DNA of 64,000 nt from Streptomyces spinoverrucosus. Lineage in GTDB: Bacteria > Actinomycetota > Actinomycetes > Streptomycetales > Streptomycetaceae. Positions 55,961 through 63,845 of this stretch are shown in pieces; positions within the stretch are counted from its first letter, which is position 1; each line of letters opens with the position of its first letter. The stretch spans positions 1 through 64,000 of the forward strand of contig NZ_BJND01000012.1 in assembly GCF_006539505.1 (NCBI RefSeq), written 5' to 3'. Position numbers and translations under genes: made by a program. The notes beneath the pieces were generated by a model, which worked only from the letters and a program-made list of their open reading frames with translations, had not been told where the DNA came from and did not search any database.

Positions 55961-56125
55961 TCAGTTGTGGCCGAAGCGCTTCTGCCGGCCCTTGCGGGCC
56001 ACGTCTATGGGCGACGGCTGCGCGGCATGTTGCTCCGACATCGGCTCCGCCGACGACTGCTCCGGCTGCTGCTGCGCGCGGCTGGTCTGCTGCTGCTTAC
56101 GGTCACGGTTCTTGTTCTTGGCCAT
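55961..56125 (-). CDS. Small hydrophilic protein (54 aa)
   Basis: The short frame encodes MAKNKNRDRKQQQTSRAQQQ, continues with Glu, Ser and Gln-rich sequence, and ends DVARKGRQKRFGHN. It has an excellent ribosome-binding site (AGGAGG, nine bases from the ATG). It is basic at both ends, has no cysteine and no hydrophobic segment, and is likely disordered. Such small hydrophilic proteins are common and conserved in Streptomyces; the function is unknown. Its stop lies 41 bases from the dnaE terminator. The divergent NYN gene starts 226 bases away. Confidence 0.8.
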   Translation of the reverse strand: MAKNKNRDRKQQQTSRAQQQPEQSSAEPMSEQHAAQPSPIDVARKGRQKRFGHN

Positions 56126-56351
56126 GGTGATCTGCCTCCTGTGGGGGATCTAGGGGCCAGGGCCGGGACCAGATTCACATAGGCTGACAACAAACGCATG
56201 TCGGACAATTACCGTCTGTAACAGGGCTTGTCGGAGTCGGAACGGAGCGCGAATCCCACAAACGCCACGCCGAAGATCGAGTTCGGGCCGTTAACCCCCG
56301 CGTGGTCGGGCAGACTCGAAGCAAGCCCGAAGCAAACCTCCCGGGAAGAGG

Positions 56352-57578
56352 GTGAGTCGCGTGGACCGCTGCGTCGTCCTGGTGGACGCCGGGTATCTGC
56401 TGGGGGCCGCCGCCAGTCTCCTCGCCGGGGAGCCGTCGCGGTCCCGCATCACCGTCGACCACACCGCCCTCATCCAAGGGCTGCGCGAACGCGCCGAGGC
56501 CGACACGGAACGGCCGCTGCTGCGCATCTACTGGTTCGACGGCGCCCCCGACCGAGTCCCGCAGCCCGAGCACCGCAGGCTGCGCGTGATGCCCCGCGTC
56601 ACGGTCCGGCTCGGCGCGCTCACCCGCAGCGACGGCCGCTGGAACCAGAAGGGCGTCGACGCCGCGATGCACGCCGAGCTCACCGAGCTGGCCCGCAACC
56701 GCGCCTGCTCCGACATTGTCCTGGTGACCGGCGACGGCGATCTGCTGCCGGGCATGATGGCCGCCAAGGAGCACGGGGTCGCCGTACACCTGTGGGCCGT
56801 GCAGGCCGCCGACGGTGACTACAACCAGTCCGAGGACCTGGTCGCCGAGGCCGACGAGCGGCGCGTGCTCGACCGGACGTGGATCACCAAGGCCGTACGC
56901 GCCAAGGAGCTGGGTGGGATCTGCGCGCCGCCGCCCGCGCCACGGCCGGAGATCGCCGCGATCCTGTCCGCGCCGCTGCCCGACGCCACGCTCGCCCCGG
57001 CGGCCGAGCGGCCCACCGAGGAGCCGCCGCGCACCGTGCCCGCCGCCGCGCAGAACGGCGCCGAGGAGCGGGTGCCGGCGCCGAAGGGCGTGCCGACGCC
57101 CAAGGACCTCGCCGCGCTCCGGGCGCATGGCCCGCAGCCCCCGCAACCCGCCACCGCCACCCTGCGCTGGTCCTCCGACAAGGGCTGGGTGGACCGGCCC
57201 GGCGTCGCCGCGGAGCCGCCCGAGGTCGCCTCGATGCCGACGCTGGCGCAGCTGACCACGGCGGAACAGCGCTGGGCCGACCGCGAGGAGGACATCACGA
57301 CCGTCGGCGGGGACCCGTACGAGGTCGGACAGGTGTTCGCGCGGCGGTGGATGTCCCGGCTCGGCGACCAGAGCCACCTGCAGAAGCTGTCCGGCATGTA
57401 TCCGCGCATCCCGCACCGGATCGACGGGGAGCTGCTGCGGTACGCCGCCCGCTTCGGGCTGCTCGCCCACAAGGACGACCAGATCGACGAGCACGACCGG
57501 TACGCGATCCGGGCCGGGTTCTGGCGGGAGATCGACGTACGGACGGCGGCGGAACCGGCTCCTGCCGGCGAGCAGTGA
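56352..57578 (+). CDS. NYN-domain (PIN-like) putative ribonuclease
   Basis: The 408-residue protein starts with a NYN domain: VVLVDAGYLLGAAASLLAGE, a region with QKGVDAAMHAELTELARNRA and the acidic motif SDIVLVTGDGDLLPGMMAAK. The Asp residues of these motifs match the metal-binding nuclease site. A Pro/Ala-rich linker (about 200-275) follows. The last about 115 residues (FARRWMSRLGDQSHLQKLSG to IRAGFWREID) form a helical domain like OST-HTH/LOTUS regions. This domain pair suggests RNA cleavage or binding. GTG start preceded by GGGAAGAGG. Confidence 0.85.
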   Translation: MSRVDRCVVLVDAGYLLGAAASLLAGEPSRSRITVDHTALIQGLRERAEADTERPLLRIYWFDGAPDRVPQPEHRRLRVMPRVTVRLGALTRSDGRWNQKGVDAAMHAELTELARNRACSDIVLVTGDGDLLPGMMAAKEHGVAVHLWAVQAADGDYNQSEDLVAEADERRVLDRTWITKAVRAKELGGICAPPPAPRPEIAAILSAPLPDATLAPAAERPTEEPPRTVPAAAQNGAEERVPAPKGVPTPKDLAALRAHGPQPPQPATATLRWSSDKGWVDRPGVAAEPPEVASMPTLAQLTTAEQRWADREEDITTVGGDPYEVGQVFARRWMSRLGDQSHLQKLSGMYPRIPHRIDGELLRYAARFGLLAHKDDQIDEHDRYAIRAGFWREIDVRTAAEPAPAGEQ

Positions 57579-57662
57579 ACCTTCTGGGCCCAGTGGCGGT
57601 TTTCGCGGCGTAGGCCGACCCGGGAGCGTGCCGGGGGTGTGGACCCCGTAGGCTCGTCCCTT

Positions 57663-58682
57663 GTGAGTACGCGCGCGGCACCGACCTACCGGGACAGTGG
57701 TGAGGTCGTGTGTGCGGTGCGCGGGCTGACCAAGACCTATCCGGCGGTAAGGGGTCGGCGCGGGGCGCCGGGAACCCCCGAGGTCCGGGCCACCGACGAC
57801 GTACGGCTGGATGTGCGCCGGGGTGAGATCTTCGGGCTGCTCGGGCCGAACGGGGCCGGCAAGTCCACCCTCGTGAGGCAGCTGACCGGGCTGATGCGGC
57901 CCGACAGGGGCAGCGTCGAGATCCTCGGGCACGACATCGTGCGGCACCCGGAGCGGGCCTCGCGGATCCTCGCCTACCTCGGGCAGGAGTCCACCGCCCT
58001 CGACGAACTGAGCGTGTCCCTCGCCGCCGAGACCACCGGGCGGCTGCGCGGGCTGGAAGCGCGGCAGGCGCGGGACGAGCGGGACGCCGTACTGGAGGAG
58101 CTGGGGCTCACCGCGATCGCCGGGCGGCCGCTGAAGAAGCTGTCCGGTGGGCAGCGGCGGCTGGCCTGTGTCGCCGCGGCGCTCGTCGGGGAGCGGCCGC
58201 TGCTCGTGCTGGACGAGCCGACCGCGGCGATGGACCCCGTGGCGCGGCGGGCCGTGTGGGCCGCCGTGGACCGGCGGCGGGCCGAGCGCGGTACGACCGT
58301 CGTGCTGGTCACCCACAACGTCATCGAGGCCGAGACCGTGCTCGACCGGGTCGCCGTGCTGGACCAGGGGCGCGTGATCGCCTGCGACACGCCCTCCCGC
58401 CTGAAGGAGCAGGTCGCCGGTGAGGTGCGGGTCGACCTGGTGTGGCGGGAGCGGGCGCCGCTGGACGTGCCCGAGGTGGCCGCGCTGCGGGACCGGGTCG
58501 TGGAGTCCGGGCGGCGCTGGACGCTGCGGCTGGCGCCGGAGGAGGCGCGCGCGGTCGTCTCGACGGTCACCGGCGGGGCCGCCTTCGCCGCGCTGGACGA
58601 CTTCACGCTGACCACGCCGAGCCTGGAGGACGTGTACATGGCGCTGGGTGGGGCGGCGCGGCAGGGGCTGGTCAAGGCATGA
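57663..58682 (+). CDS. ABC transporter ATP-binding protein (ABC-2 exporter type)
   Basis: The 339-residue ATPase has Walker A GLLGPNGAGKSTLVRQLTG, Q-loop YLGQESTALDELS, signature KKLSGGQRRLACVAAALVG, Walker B LLVLDEPTAAMDP and the H-loop VLVTHNVIEAETV. The C-terminal about 80 residues match DrrA-like exporters. GTG 57663 follows TAGGCT by eight bases, so a leaderless start is likely; an upstream GTG at 57639 is possible. It is coupled to a 35-codon ORF and then the permease. Substrate unknown. Confidence 0.9.
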   Translation: MSTRAAPTYRDSGEVVCAVRGLTKTYPAVRGRRGAPGTPEVRATDDVRLDVRRGEIFGLLGPNGAGKSTLVRQLTGLMRPDRGSVEILGHDIVRHPERASRILAYLGQESTALDELSVSLAAETTGRLRGLEARQARDERDAVLEELGLTAIAGRPLKKLSGGQRRLACVAAALVGERPLLVLDEPTAAMDPVARRAVWAAVDRRRAERGTTVVLVTHNVIEAETVLDRVAVLDQGRVIACDTPSRLKEQVAGEVRVDLVWRERAPLDVPEVAALRDRVVESGRRWTLRLAPEEARAVVSTVTGGAAFAALDDFTLTTPSLEDVYMALGGAARQGLVKA

Positions 58683-58786
58683 GCGTGAGTCGTCGCAGCA
58701 CGGGCTTGAGTGGTCGGGCCGTCACATCCGTACCGAACGGGGGGAGCGCCGGAGTGAAACCGGGGAAGGGGAGCAGCGCGACGTGA
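58679..58786 (+). CDS. 35-codon ORF bridging the ABC ATPase and permease genes
   Basis: ATGA overlaps the ATPase stop, and the ORF's own stop overlaps the permease GTG (TGA inside GTGA). The peptide begins MSVSRRSTGLSGRAVTSVPN. GC at third codon positions is about 76 percent, lower than in the neighbours (about 90 or more) but not random. It could be a coupling ORF. Alternatively it is the true N-terminus of the permease, separated by a one-base frameshift. Confidence 0.35.
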   Translation: MSVSRRSTGLSGRAVTSVPNGGSAGVKPGKGSSAT

Positions 58787-59604
58787 GTGTCGTACCCGCA
58801 GAGGTGCTGCCGGGCAGCGCCCTGGCCGCCGACGGAGCGGCCCGGGGCGCGGCCGAGCTCGCGCCGCCCGCGCGGCTGTGGCCGTCGCTGGCGGCCGTGT
58901 ACCGGGCGCAGCTGTCCCGGGCGCGGGTGGCGCGGATTCCGCTGCTGTTCGTGGCGACCTTCCAGTCCGTCGGCATCATGATCATGATGCGGGGCGTGGT
59001 GGACGGTGGCGGCGAGGCGCACGCCGTGGTCGCCGGGTCGTCGGTCGTGGTCGTCGCGTTCGTCGCGCTGAACCTGCTCGCACAGTACTTCGGGCAGCTG
59101 CGGGCCACCGGCGGGCTCGACCACTACGCCACGCTGCCTGTGCCGCCGGCCGCGGTGGTGCTGGGGGCCGCGGGGGCGTACGCGTCCTTCACGGTGCCGG
59201 GGACGCTGGTGACCGCCGTCTTCGGGTGCGTGCTGTTCGGGTTGCCGCTGGCCAATCTGTGGGTGCTGCTGGCGGTGATTCCGCTGGCCGGGGCCGCGCT
59301 GTCCGGGCTCGGGGCGGCCTGCGGGCTGCTCGCGCCGCGGCCGGAGCTGGCCACGCTGCTGGGGCAGCTTGGGATGTCGGCGGCGCTGCTGCTGGGCGTG
59401 CTGCCGCCGGACCGGATGCCGGAGGTTGTGCGGTTCGCTCGGGATCTGCTGCCGTCGACGTACGGGGTGGAGGCGTACGCGCGGACCTTCGCGGCGAACC
59501 CCGACTGGGCGCGGGTCGCCGGGGACCTCGCCGTGTGCGCCGGGGTCGGAGTGATCTCGCTCGCCGTCGCCACCTGGGCGTACCGCCGGGCCGCCGTCCG
59601 GTGA
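58783..59604 (+). CDS. ABC-2-type transporter permease
   Basis: The 273-residue protein has about six helices: ARIPLLFVATFQSVGIMIMM, AVVAGSSVVVVAFVALNLLA, AVVLGAAGAYASFTVPGTLV, LANLWVLLAVIPLAGAALSG, LGQLGMSAALLLGVLPPDRM and LAVCAGVGVISLAVATWAYR. This is the ABC-2 membrane domain that pairs with the ATPase upstream. The GTG was chosen because it is coupled to the 35-codon ORF and has GGGGAG upstream. It is followed by a DUF2567-like gene after 34 bases. Confidence 0.88.
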   Translation: MSVVPAEVLPGSALAADGAARGAAELAPPARLWPSLAAVYRAQLSRARVARIPLLFVATFQSVGIMIMMRGVVDGGGEAHAVVAGSSVVVVAFVALNLLAQYFGQLRATGGLDHYATLPVPPAAVVLGAAGAYASFTVPGTLVTAVFGCVLFGLPLANLWVLLAVIPLAGAALSGLGAACGLLAPRPELATLLGQLGMSAALLLGVLPPDRMPEVVRFARDLLPSTYGVEAYARTFAANPDWARVAGDLAVCAGVGVISLAVATWAYRRAAVR

Positions 59605-59638
59605 CGCGTCCTGCGGACGGGCCTGGCACGATGTCAGG

Positions 59639-60313
59639 GTGACAGCACCGTTGACGCCACCTCCGCCGCCGCATGAACAGTCCTCGCACAGCGCGTGGCC
59701 CCCGGCCGGGGCCGGGCACGGGGTGGACGCGCATCATCACGCCGTCGCTCCCGGCAGCGCGGGTGAGGACGGGCCCGGGATGAGGACCGAGCTGCGGGAG
59801 GCCGCCGTGATCACGGTGGCTCTGGCTCTGGGCGGAGCCCTGCTCGGGGTGCTGTGGAACTGGCTGGCTCCGCGTGTGCCGCTGGTCGGTGACGTGGTGG
59901 ACGGGGCGTGGGTCGTCTACCTCAAGGACACCGAGGGGGAGCAGTCGATCGGGGTCGACGGAACGTTCACCCTGCTCGCGCTGGCGTTCGGTGTGGTCAG
60001 CGCGCTGGTGGTGTTCCTGGTGCGGCGGCGTGGGGGTGTGCCGGGCGTGGTCGCGCTCGGGGTCGGCGGGCTGCTCGGGTCGTTGCTCGCCTGGCGGCTG
60101 GGGGTGTGGCTCGGCCCCGCGCAGGATGTGCTGGCGCAGGCGAAGGATGTGGGCAAGGGCGTGACGTTCTCGGCGCCGCTGAAGCTGGCGGCGAAGGGGG
60201 CGTTGCTGGCCTGGCCGTTCTCGGGGGTGCTCGTCCATCTGGGGCTGACGGCGTTGTTCGGCCCCCGGGATCCCGAGCCGGTGGGGTACGGGCCGCACGG
60301 AGAGGTTCGGTAG
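59639..60313 (+). CDS. DUF2567-like membrane protein
   Basis: The 224-residue protein has a Pro/His-rich N-terminus (about 1-47), then helices at about 55-77, 109-127, 133-153 and 190-208. The first is followed by LAPRVPLVGDVVDGAWVVYL and GEQSIGVDGTFTLLALAFG. This is the arrangement of the actinobacterial DUF2567 family. Function unknown. The GTG follows CACGAT by seven bases and may be leaderless. Confidence 0.7.
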   Translation: MTAPLTPPPPPHEQSSHSAWPPAGAGHGVDAHHHAVAPGSAGEDGPGMRTELREAAVITVALALGGALLGVLWNWLAPRVPLVGDVVDGAWVVYLKDTEGEQSIGVDGTFTLLALAFGVVSALVVFLVRRRGGVPGVVALGVGGLLGSLLAWRLGVWLGPAQDVLAQAKDVGKGVTFSAPLKLAAKGALLAWPFSGVLVHLGLTALFGPRDPEPVGYGPHGEVR

Positions 60314-60575
60314 CTTTCTGCGGCGTTGGTGCTTGGGCCGGGGCGTCACGCAGCCCGGCGCAACGGGGTGCCGCCCTGGGGGTCCCCCAGGCCCTTAAGG
60401 CACTGGGGGAGGCACGACTGCCCACAGCTACGCCGCGCTGCGAGACGCCCGGCGTTGCTGGGCGGGAGCCGCCTGCGGTGGCGGGAGCCGCCAGCTGCGC
60501 GGAGTGAGGCGGCCAGTCGTAACCACCGCCCGGCAGCTGCGCAGAGCCGCTGCACGTAGTCGGCAAGCCCCGTTC
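60314..60575. other. Non-coding stretch with a Streptomyces intergenic repeat
   Basis: About 260 bases hold no convincing gene. The arms CTGGGGG (60376-60382), CCCCCAG (60384-60390) and CTGGGGG (60403-60409) can form two alternative hairpins. Another short repeat, CAGCTGCGC, occurs twice. The region contains the palindrome followed by GCACGACTGCCC, a combination I believe is frequent in Streptomyces intergenic DNA. Confidence 0.5.
60376..60409. repeat. Three-arm palindromic repeat
   Basis: The middle arm CCCCCAG can pair with the identical arm on either side: with a one-base loop (60376-60390) or with a 12-base spacing (60384-60409). The two structures exclude each other. It may be the end of the plus-strand transcript or a mobile palindromic element. 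Confidence 0.6.
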
Positions 60576-60650
60576 CTACGACGGACGTCGGCCGTGGTTC
60601 GCTCGGCGTTTTCGGATGCGCCATTTGCGTTTCCGGGTTTTCTTCGACAT
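60576..60650 (-). CDS. Ribosomal protein bL37-like (24 aa)
   Basis: The 24-residue frame encodes MSKKTRKRKWRIRKRR followed by ANHGRRPS. It is extremely basic and ends in the ANHGxRP pattern of the actinobacterial 50S protein bL37 (found in mycobacterial ribosomes). GAGAAAGGAC precedes the ATG; the AGGA is very close to the start codon. It lies 41 bases downstream of the YbaK gene on the same strand and could be co-transcribed. The assignment rests on composition and the C-terminal motif. Confidence 0.7.
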   Translation of the reverse strand: MSKKTRKRKWRIRKRRANHGRRPS

Positions 60651-60691
60651 GTCCTTTCTCATTAACCGAGGAAGGACAAGCCGTCGAGAGG

Positions 60692-61195
60692 TCAGGCGCG
60701 GCCGATCGGGGCCAGGGTCGCCTCGGTGAGCTTGGTCAGGTCGTCCGGGGCGAGCTCCACCTCCAGGCCCCGCCTGCCCGCCGAGACGCAGATCGTGGCG
60801 TGGGCGGCGGCCGAGGCGTCCAGGACCGTGGGGAGTTGCTTGCGCTGGCCGAGCGGCGAGATACCGCCTCGGACGTAACCCGTGGTGCGTTCGGCGAGGG
60901 ACGGGTCCGCCATCGTCGCCTTCTTGCCGCCCACCGCCGACGCCAGGGCCTTCAGATCCAGCGTGCCCGCCACCGGGACCACCGCCACCGTCAGGGTGCC
61001 GTCGACGTCCGCCACCAGCGTCTTGAAGACACGGTCCGGTGAGACGCCCATCGCCTCCGCCGCCTCCTCGCCGTACGAGGGGTGGGACGGGTCGTGGTCG
61101 TAGGAGTGGATCGTGAACTCCACGCCCGCCGCCGTCAGCGCCACCGTCGCGGGCGTGCCGCCGGACTGCTGGTTCTTCTTCGGCTTCTTTGCCAT
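60692..61195 (-). CDS. ybaK: Cys-tRNA(Pro) deacylase YbaK/EbsC
   Basis: The 167-residue protein clears tRNA-Pro mischarged with cysteine (or a similar amino acid) in trans. The YbaK motifs are FTIHSYDHDPSHPSYGEEAA, the catalytic lysine in RVFKTLVADVDG, ALASAVGGKKATMADP and GYVRGGISPLGQRKQLPTVL. The N-terminus is Lys-rich. The ATG lies 27 bases after the upstream LON-domain gene, so co-transcription is likely. Confidence 0.92.
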   Translation of the reverse strand: MAKKPKKNQQSGGTPATVALTAAGVEFTIHSYDHDPSHPSYGEEAAEAMGVSPDRVFKTLVADVDGTLTVAVVPVAGTLDLKALASAVGGKKATMADPSLAERTTGYVRGGISPLGQRKQLPTVLDASAAAHATICVSAGRRGLEVELAPDDLTKLTEATLAPIGRA

Positions 61196-61222
61196 CCGGG
61201 CTGTTCCCCAGGTCGTGTCAGG

Positions 61223-61963
61223 TCAGTTCAGGCTCGTCGGCGCCCGCGTCAGATCCGACGCCGGCAGCGAGGGCAGCGTACGGATGATGGCCGTCTCGGA
61301 GCGAAGGAGTTTCAGCTCGTCGCGCAGGCGGGACGCCGTGTCGGGCGCCTGGAGCAGGCGCTGCTTCGTCGGGGTGTCCAGCATCATCGCGGCCGCCACC
61401 AGAAACGACACCACCGACGGCTCGTCCGGCAGCTCCCCGCCCGTCGACAGCGACCGCTCCCGCGCCCCCGCCAGCCGCTTCTGGTACTGCCGGAACGCCC
61501 GCAGCACCCCCTCGGCCAGCGCCCCCGCCTCGTCACCCGGCTCCTCCGGCAGCTCCTCCAACTCGGCCACCAGGAACGGCCCCGACGCGTCCACCGACAG
61601 CAGCCGCACCCGGGTCGTCCCGGTCGCCAGCACCTCGAACGTGCCGTCGGCCCGCTCCCGGATCGTCGCCGCGTCGGCCACACAGCCCACGCCGTGGAAC
61701 GCCTTGACCGGATCCGCGCCGAACCCGGCCGCCGGCCCTCGCTCGGGCACCGCCGTCGGGTCGGGCATGCCGGGCGCGCTCGGTGCTACCTCGTGGCCGT
61801 CGCGGATCGCCACGACGGCGAAGCGGCGCGGTTCGTCCTCGGGGGTCTTCAGGAGCGTGCGCATCATGGCGCGGTAACGCTCCTCGAAGACGTTCAAGGG
61901 GAGCACGAGCCCCGGGAACAGCACCGTGTTCAGGGGGAAGAGCGGCAGCCGGACGGTGGTCAC
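61223..61963 (-). CDS. LON-substrate-binding-domain protein
   Basis: The 246-residue protein has the N-terminal Lon substrate domain (RLPLFPLNTVLFPGLVLPLN and FEERYRAMM) without the ATPase or protease parts. The C-terminal part is helical (LVAAAMMLDTPTKQRLLQAP). Free-standing forms are common in actinobacteria; the role is uncertain. The GTG follows TAGGCT (61977-61972) by eight bases, so a leaderless transcript is likely. Confidence 0.9.
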   Translation of the reverse strand: MTTVRLPLFPLNTVLFPGLVLPLNVFEERYRAMMRTLLKTPEDEPRRFAVVAIRDGHEVAPSAPGMPDPTAVPERGPAAGFGADPVKAFHGVGCVADAATIRERADGTFEVLATGTTRVRLLSVDASGPFLVAELEELPEEPGDEAGALAEGVLRAFRQYQKRLAGARERSLSTGGELPDEPSVVSFLVAAAMMLDTPTKQRLLQAPDTASRLRDELKLLRSETAIIRTLPSLPASDLTRAPTSLN

Positions 61964-62080
61964 GACCCAAGAGCCTAATGGTCGCGCGGCCCTGCCCGTC
62001 CGCCCCGCCCTCCCCGGAGCCCCGACCGAGGCCCGCGCCGGCGTGACCGGATCCGCCGGACAGGCCCTGCAGGACCTGTC

Positions 62081-63661
62081 CTAATTGCGCCGCAGCAGCC
62101 GGGTCGCCGCCGCCGCCACCGTCGTGGCCAGGATCCAGCCGAGCAGGACCAGCGCGGCGGCGAGCCACTGCCAGCCGCCGTCCAGATGCCAGACACCCAC
62201 CTGCCCCAGGTCGATCACCGGCAGCAGCAGATCCAGGGCGAACAGGGCCGGGTTCCACGGCGGGTCACCGGCGCTGCCACCCGTCCGGGGCCGCCCGGCG
62301 TACGCGAAGGCCAGCGAGCCGGCCGCCCACAGCACCGCCATCCACACCGCGGCCCGCCCCGGCCGGTACCCGTAGGCCACCGCCAGGTCCTGCGCGTACC
62401 CCCAGAACTTGCCGGCCGGCGGCAGGGTCTCCCGGCGGCGGCGCTGCTTGGCGAGCAGCACCTCGCGCGCGTCCTCGTCCTCCCCGCTCGCCCGCAGCAC
62501 GGCGGCCAGCCGCTCGTACGGCTCCGGGTGGTACTCAGCGGTCGCCGCGGCCACCCACTCCAGCCGCTCCGCCAGCGGGAACGGCCCCTGCGGCACCAGG
62601 TTCTCGTACGCGAAACCCGGCATGTACAGATTGCCGGGGCCCGGCCAGCTGCTCGCCCGGTCGACCAGGTTGACGACCCGCGCGCCGGACAGCACCACCT
62701 TGCCGCGCTGCGGCCGCTCCCCGAGGAAGCGCAGCTCGGGCACCTGGACCCGGCGCAGCGACAGCTCCTGTTCGTCGGTGAAGGTGAACCGGGCGCGTTC
62801 CAGGTCGACCGCGTCCCCGAACCGGCCGTCGTCCAGCCGCACCCCTCCCTGGCACTCGAAGTGCTGTATCCGCGTCCCGCGCGCGGGTGTGCGCCCGGCG
62901 AGCTGCAGGCTGCCGACACCCGCCGGGGTGAGGTACAGGGTGCGCTCGACGGTCAGCTGCGGGGCGTTCAGCGCGAGCCGGGTGTACGGGTTGCGCAGCC
63001 GGGCCCCGCGCAGGCTGAGCGAGACGCCCACCTTCGCGCTGCGCAGGCTCAGCTCGCCGTGCGACTCCAGCATCTCGGCCTGGAGGTCCTGGCCGACCGT
63101 CATACCGTCCGCGGCGATCGAACGGCCGGTGCGGTCCCGGTACACCACGGCCTGGTTGAGCAGCAGGTCCGTACCGATGTGCGCGTCGGTCAGCCTGATG
63201 CCGCTGTGGAACCGGCAGCGCGGCAGATGCAGATCCCCCTCGGTGTGCACCCGGGCCGCCTCCAGCCGCGGCACCGAGCAGTTCACCAGCCGCAGGGTCT
63301 TGAACTGGGCCTCCGGCAGCAGGATCTCCCGCTCGAAGCGGCAGCCCCGCAGCTCGACGTACGGCGTCACCGTGCCGCCCGCGAGGTCCAGGCTGCCGCT
63401 GATGTGCACGCCGGTCAGCTTCAGCGAGGACACCCGGCCCGCGAGCGCGGGCGGCCCGTCCAGGAGCAGCCAGCACACGATGCGCGCCCGCACGGTCCGC
63501 TCGGGCCCCCAGGGATGCCCGCCGTGCGGATCGTCGACGACCGTGTCCCCGCAGCTCAGGTCGTACACGCTGCCGTTGCGGAAGGCCTGCCACATGCCGG
63601 CCTCGGCGGCGCTCAGATCCTCCGGCAGGTCCCCGTCCCGGATGCCGGCCCCCTCGGTCAC
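62081..63661 (-). CDS. Repeat-rich membrane protein, often labelled oxidoreductase
   Basis: The 526-residue protein has no Rossmann motif or cofactor site, so an oxidoreductase label would not be supported. Residues about 70-335 carry short beta-like repeats ([39 protein letters not shown]), like pentapeptide-repeat or bactofilin-type beta-helices. A helical segment (about 370-415) and two or three membrane helices (about 433-452, 465-490, 495-519) follow. GTG start with GGAGAGGG upstream. It is divergent from hisD. Function unknown. Confidence 0.75.
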   Translation of the reverse strand: MTEGAGIRDGDLPEDLSAAEAGMWQAFRNGSVYDLSCGDTVVDDPHGGHPWGPERTVRARIVCWLLLDGPPALAGRVSSLKLTGVHISGSLDLAGGTVTPYVELRGCRFEREILLPEAQFKTLRLVNCSVPRLEAARVHTEGDLHLPRCRFHSGIRLTDAHIGTDLLLNQAVVYRDRTGRSIAADGMTVGQDLQAEMLESHGELSLRSAKVGVSLSLRGARLRNPYTRLALNAPQLTVERTLYLTPAGVGSLQLAGRTPARGTRIQHFECQGGVRLDDGRFGDAVDLERARFTFTDEQELSLRRVQVPELRFLGERPQRGKVVLSGARVVNLVDRASSWPGPGNLYMPGFAYENLVPQGPFPLAERLEWVAAATAEYHPEPYERLAAVLRASGEDEDAREVLLAKQRRRRETLPPAGKFWGYAQDLAVAYGYRPGRAAVWMAVLWAAGSLAFAYAGRPRTGGSAGDPPWNPALFALDLLLPVIDLGQVGVWHLDGGWQWLAAALVLLGWILATTVAAAATRLLRRN

Positions 63662-63845
63662 GGTGTTCCCTCTCCTCCCCGGCTGCTCAGCGGTTTCGTA
63701 CTGCCGTTCATGCCCGCTGAGTGACGGCCCGAACGCCCAACGTGCAGCCGATCTCCCCTGGGGGGTGCGGGGCGTCGGCGGGGTCTCGTATCAGCCACTG
63801 AAACGCGCGGACGGCGCCCCGTCCGGGTCTGCGAGAATTGGATGC

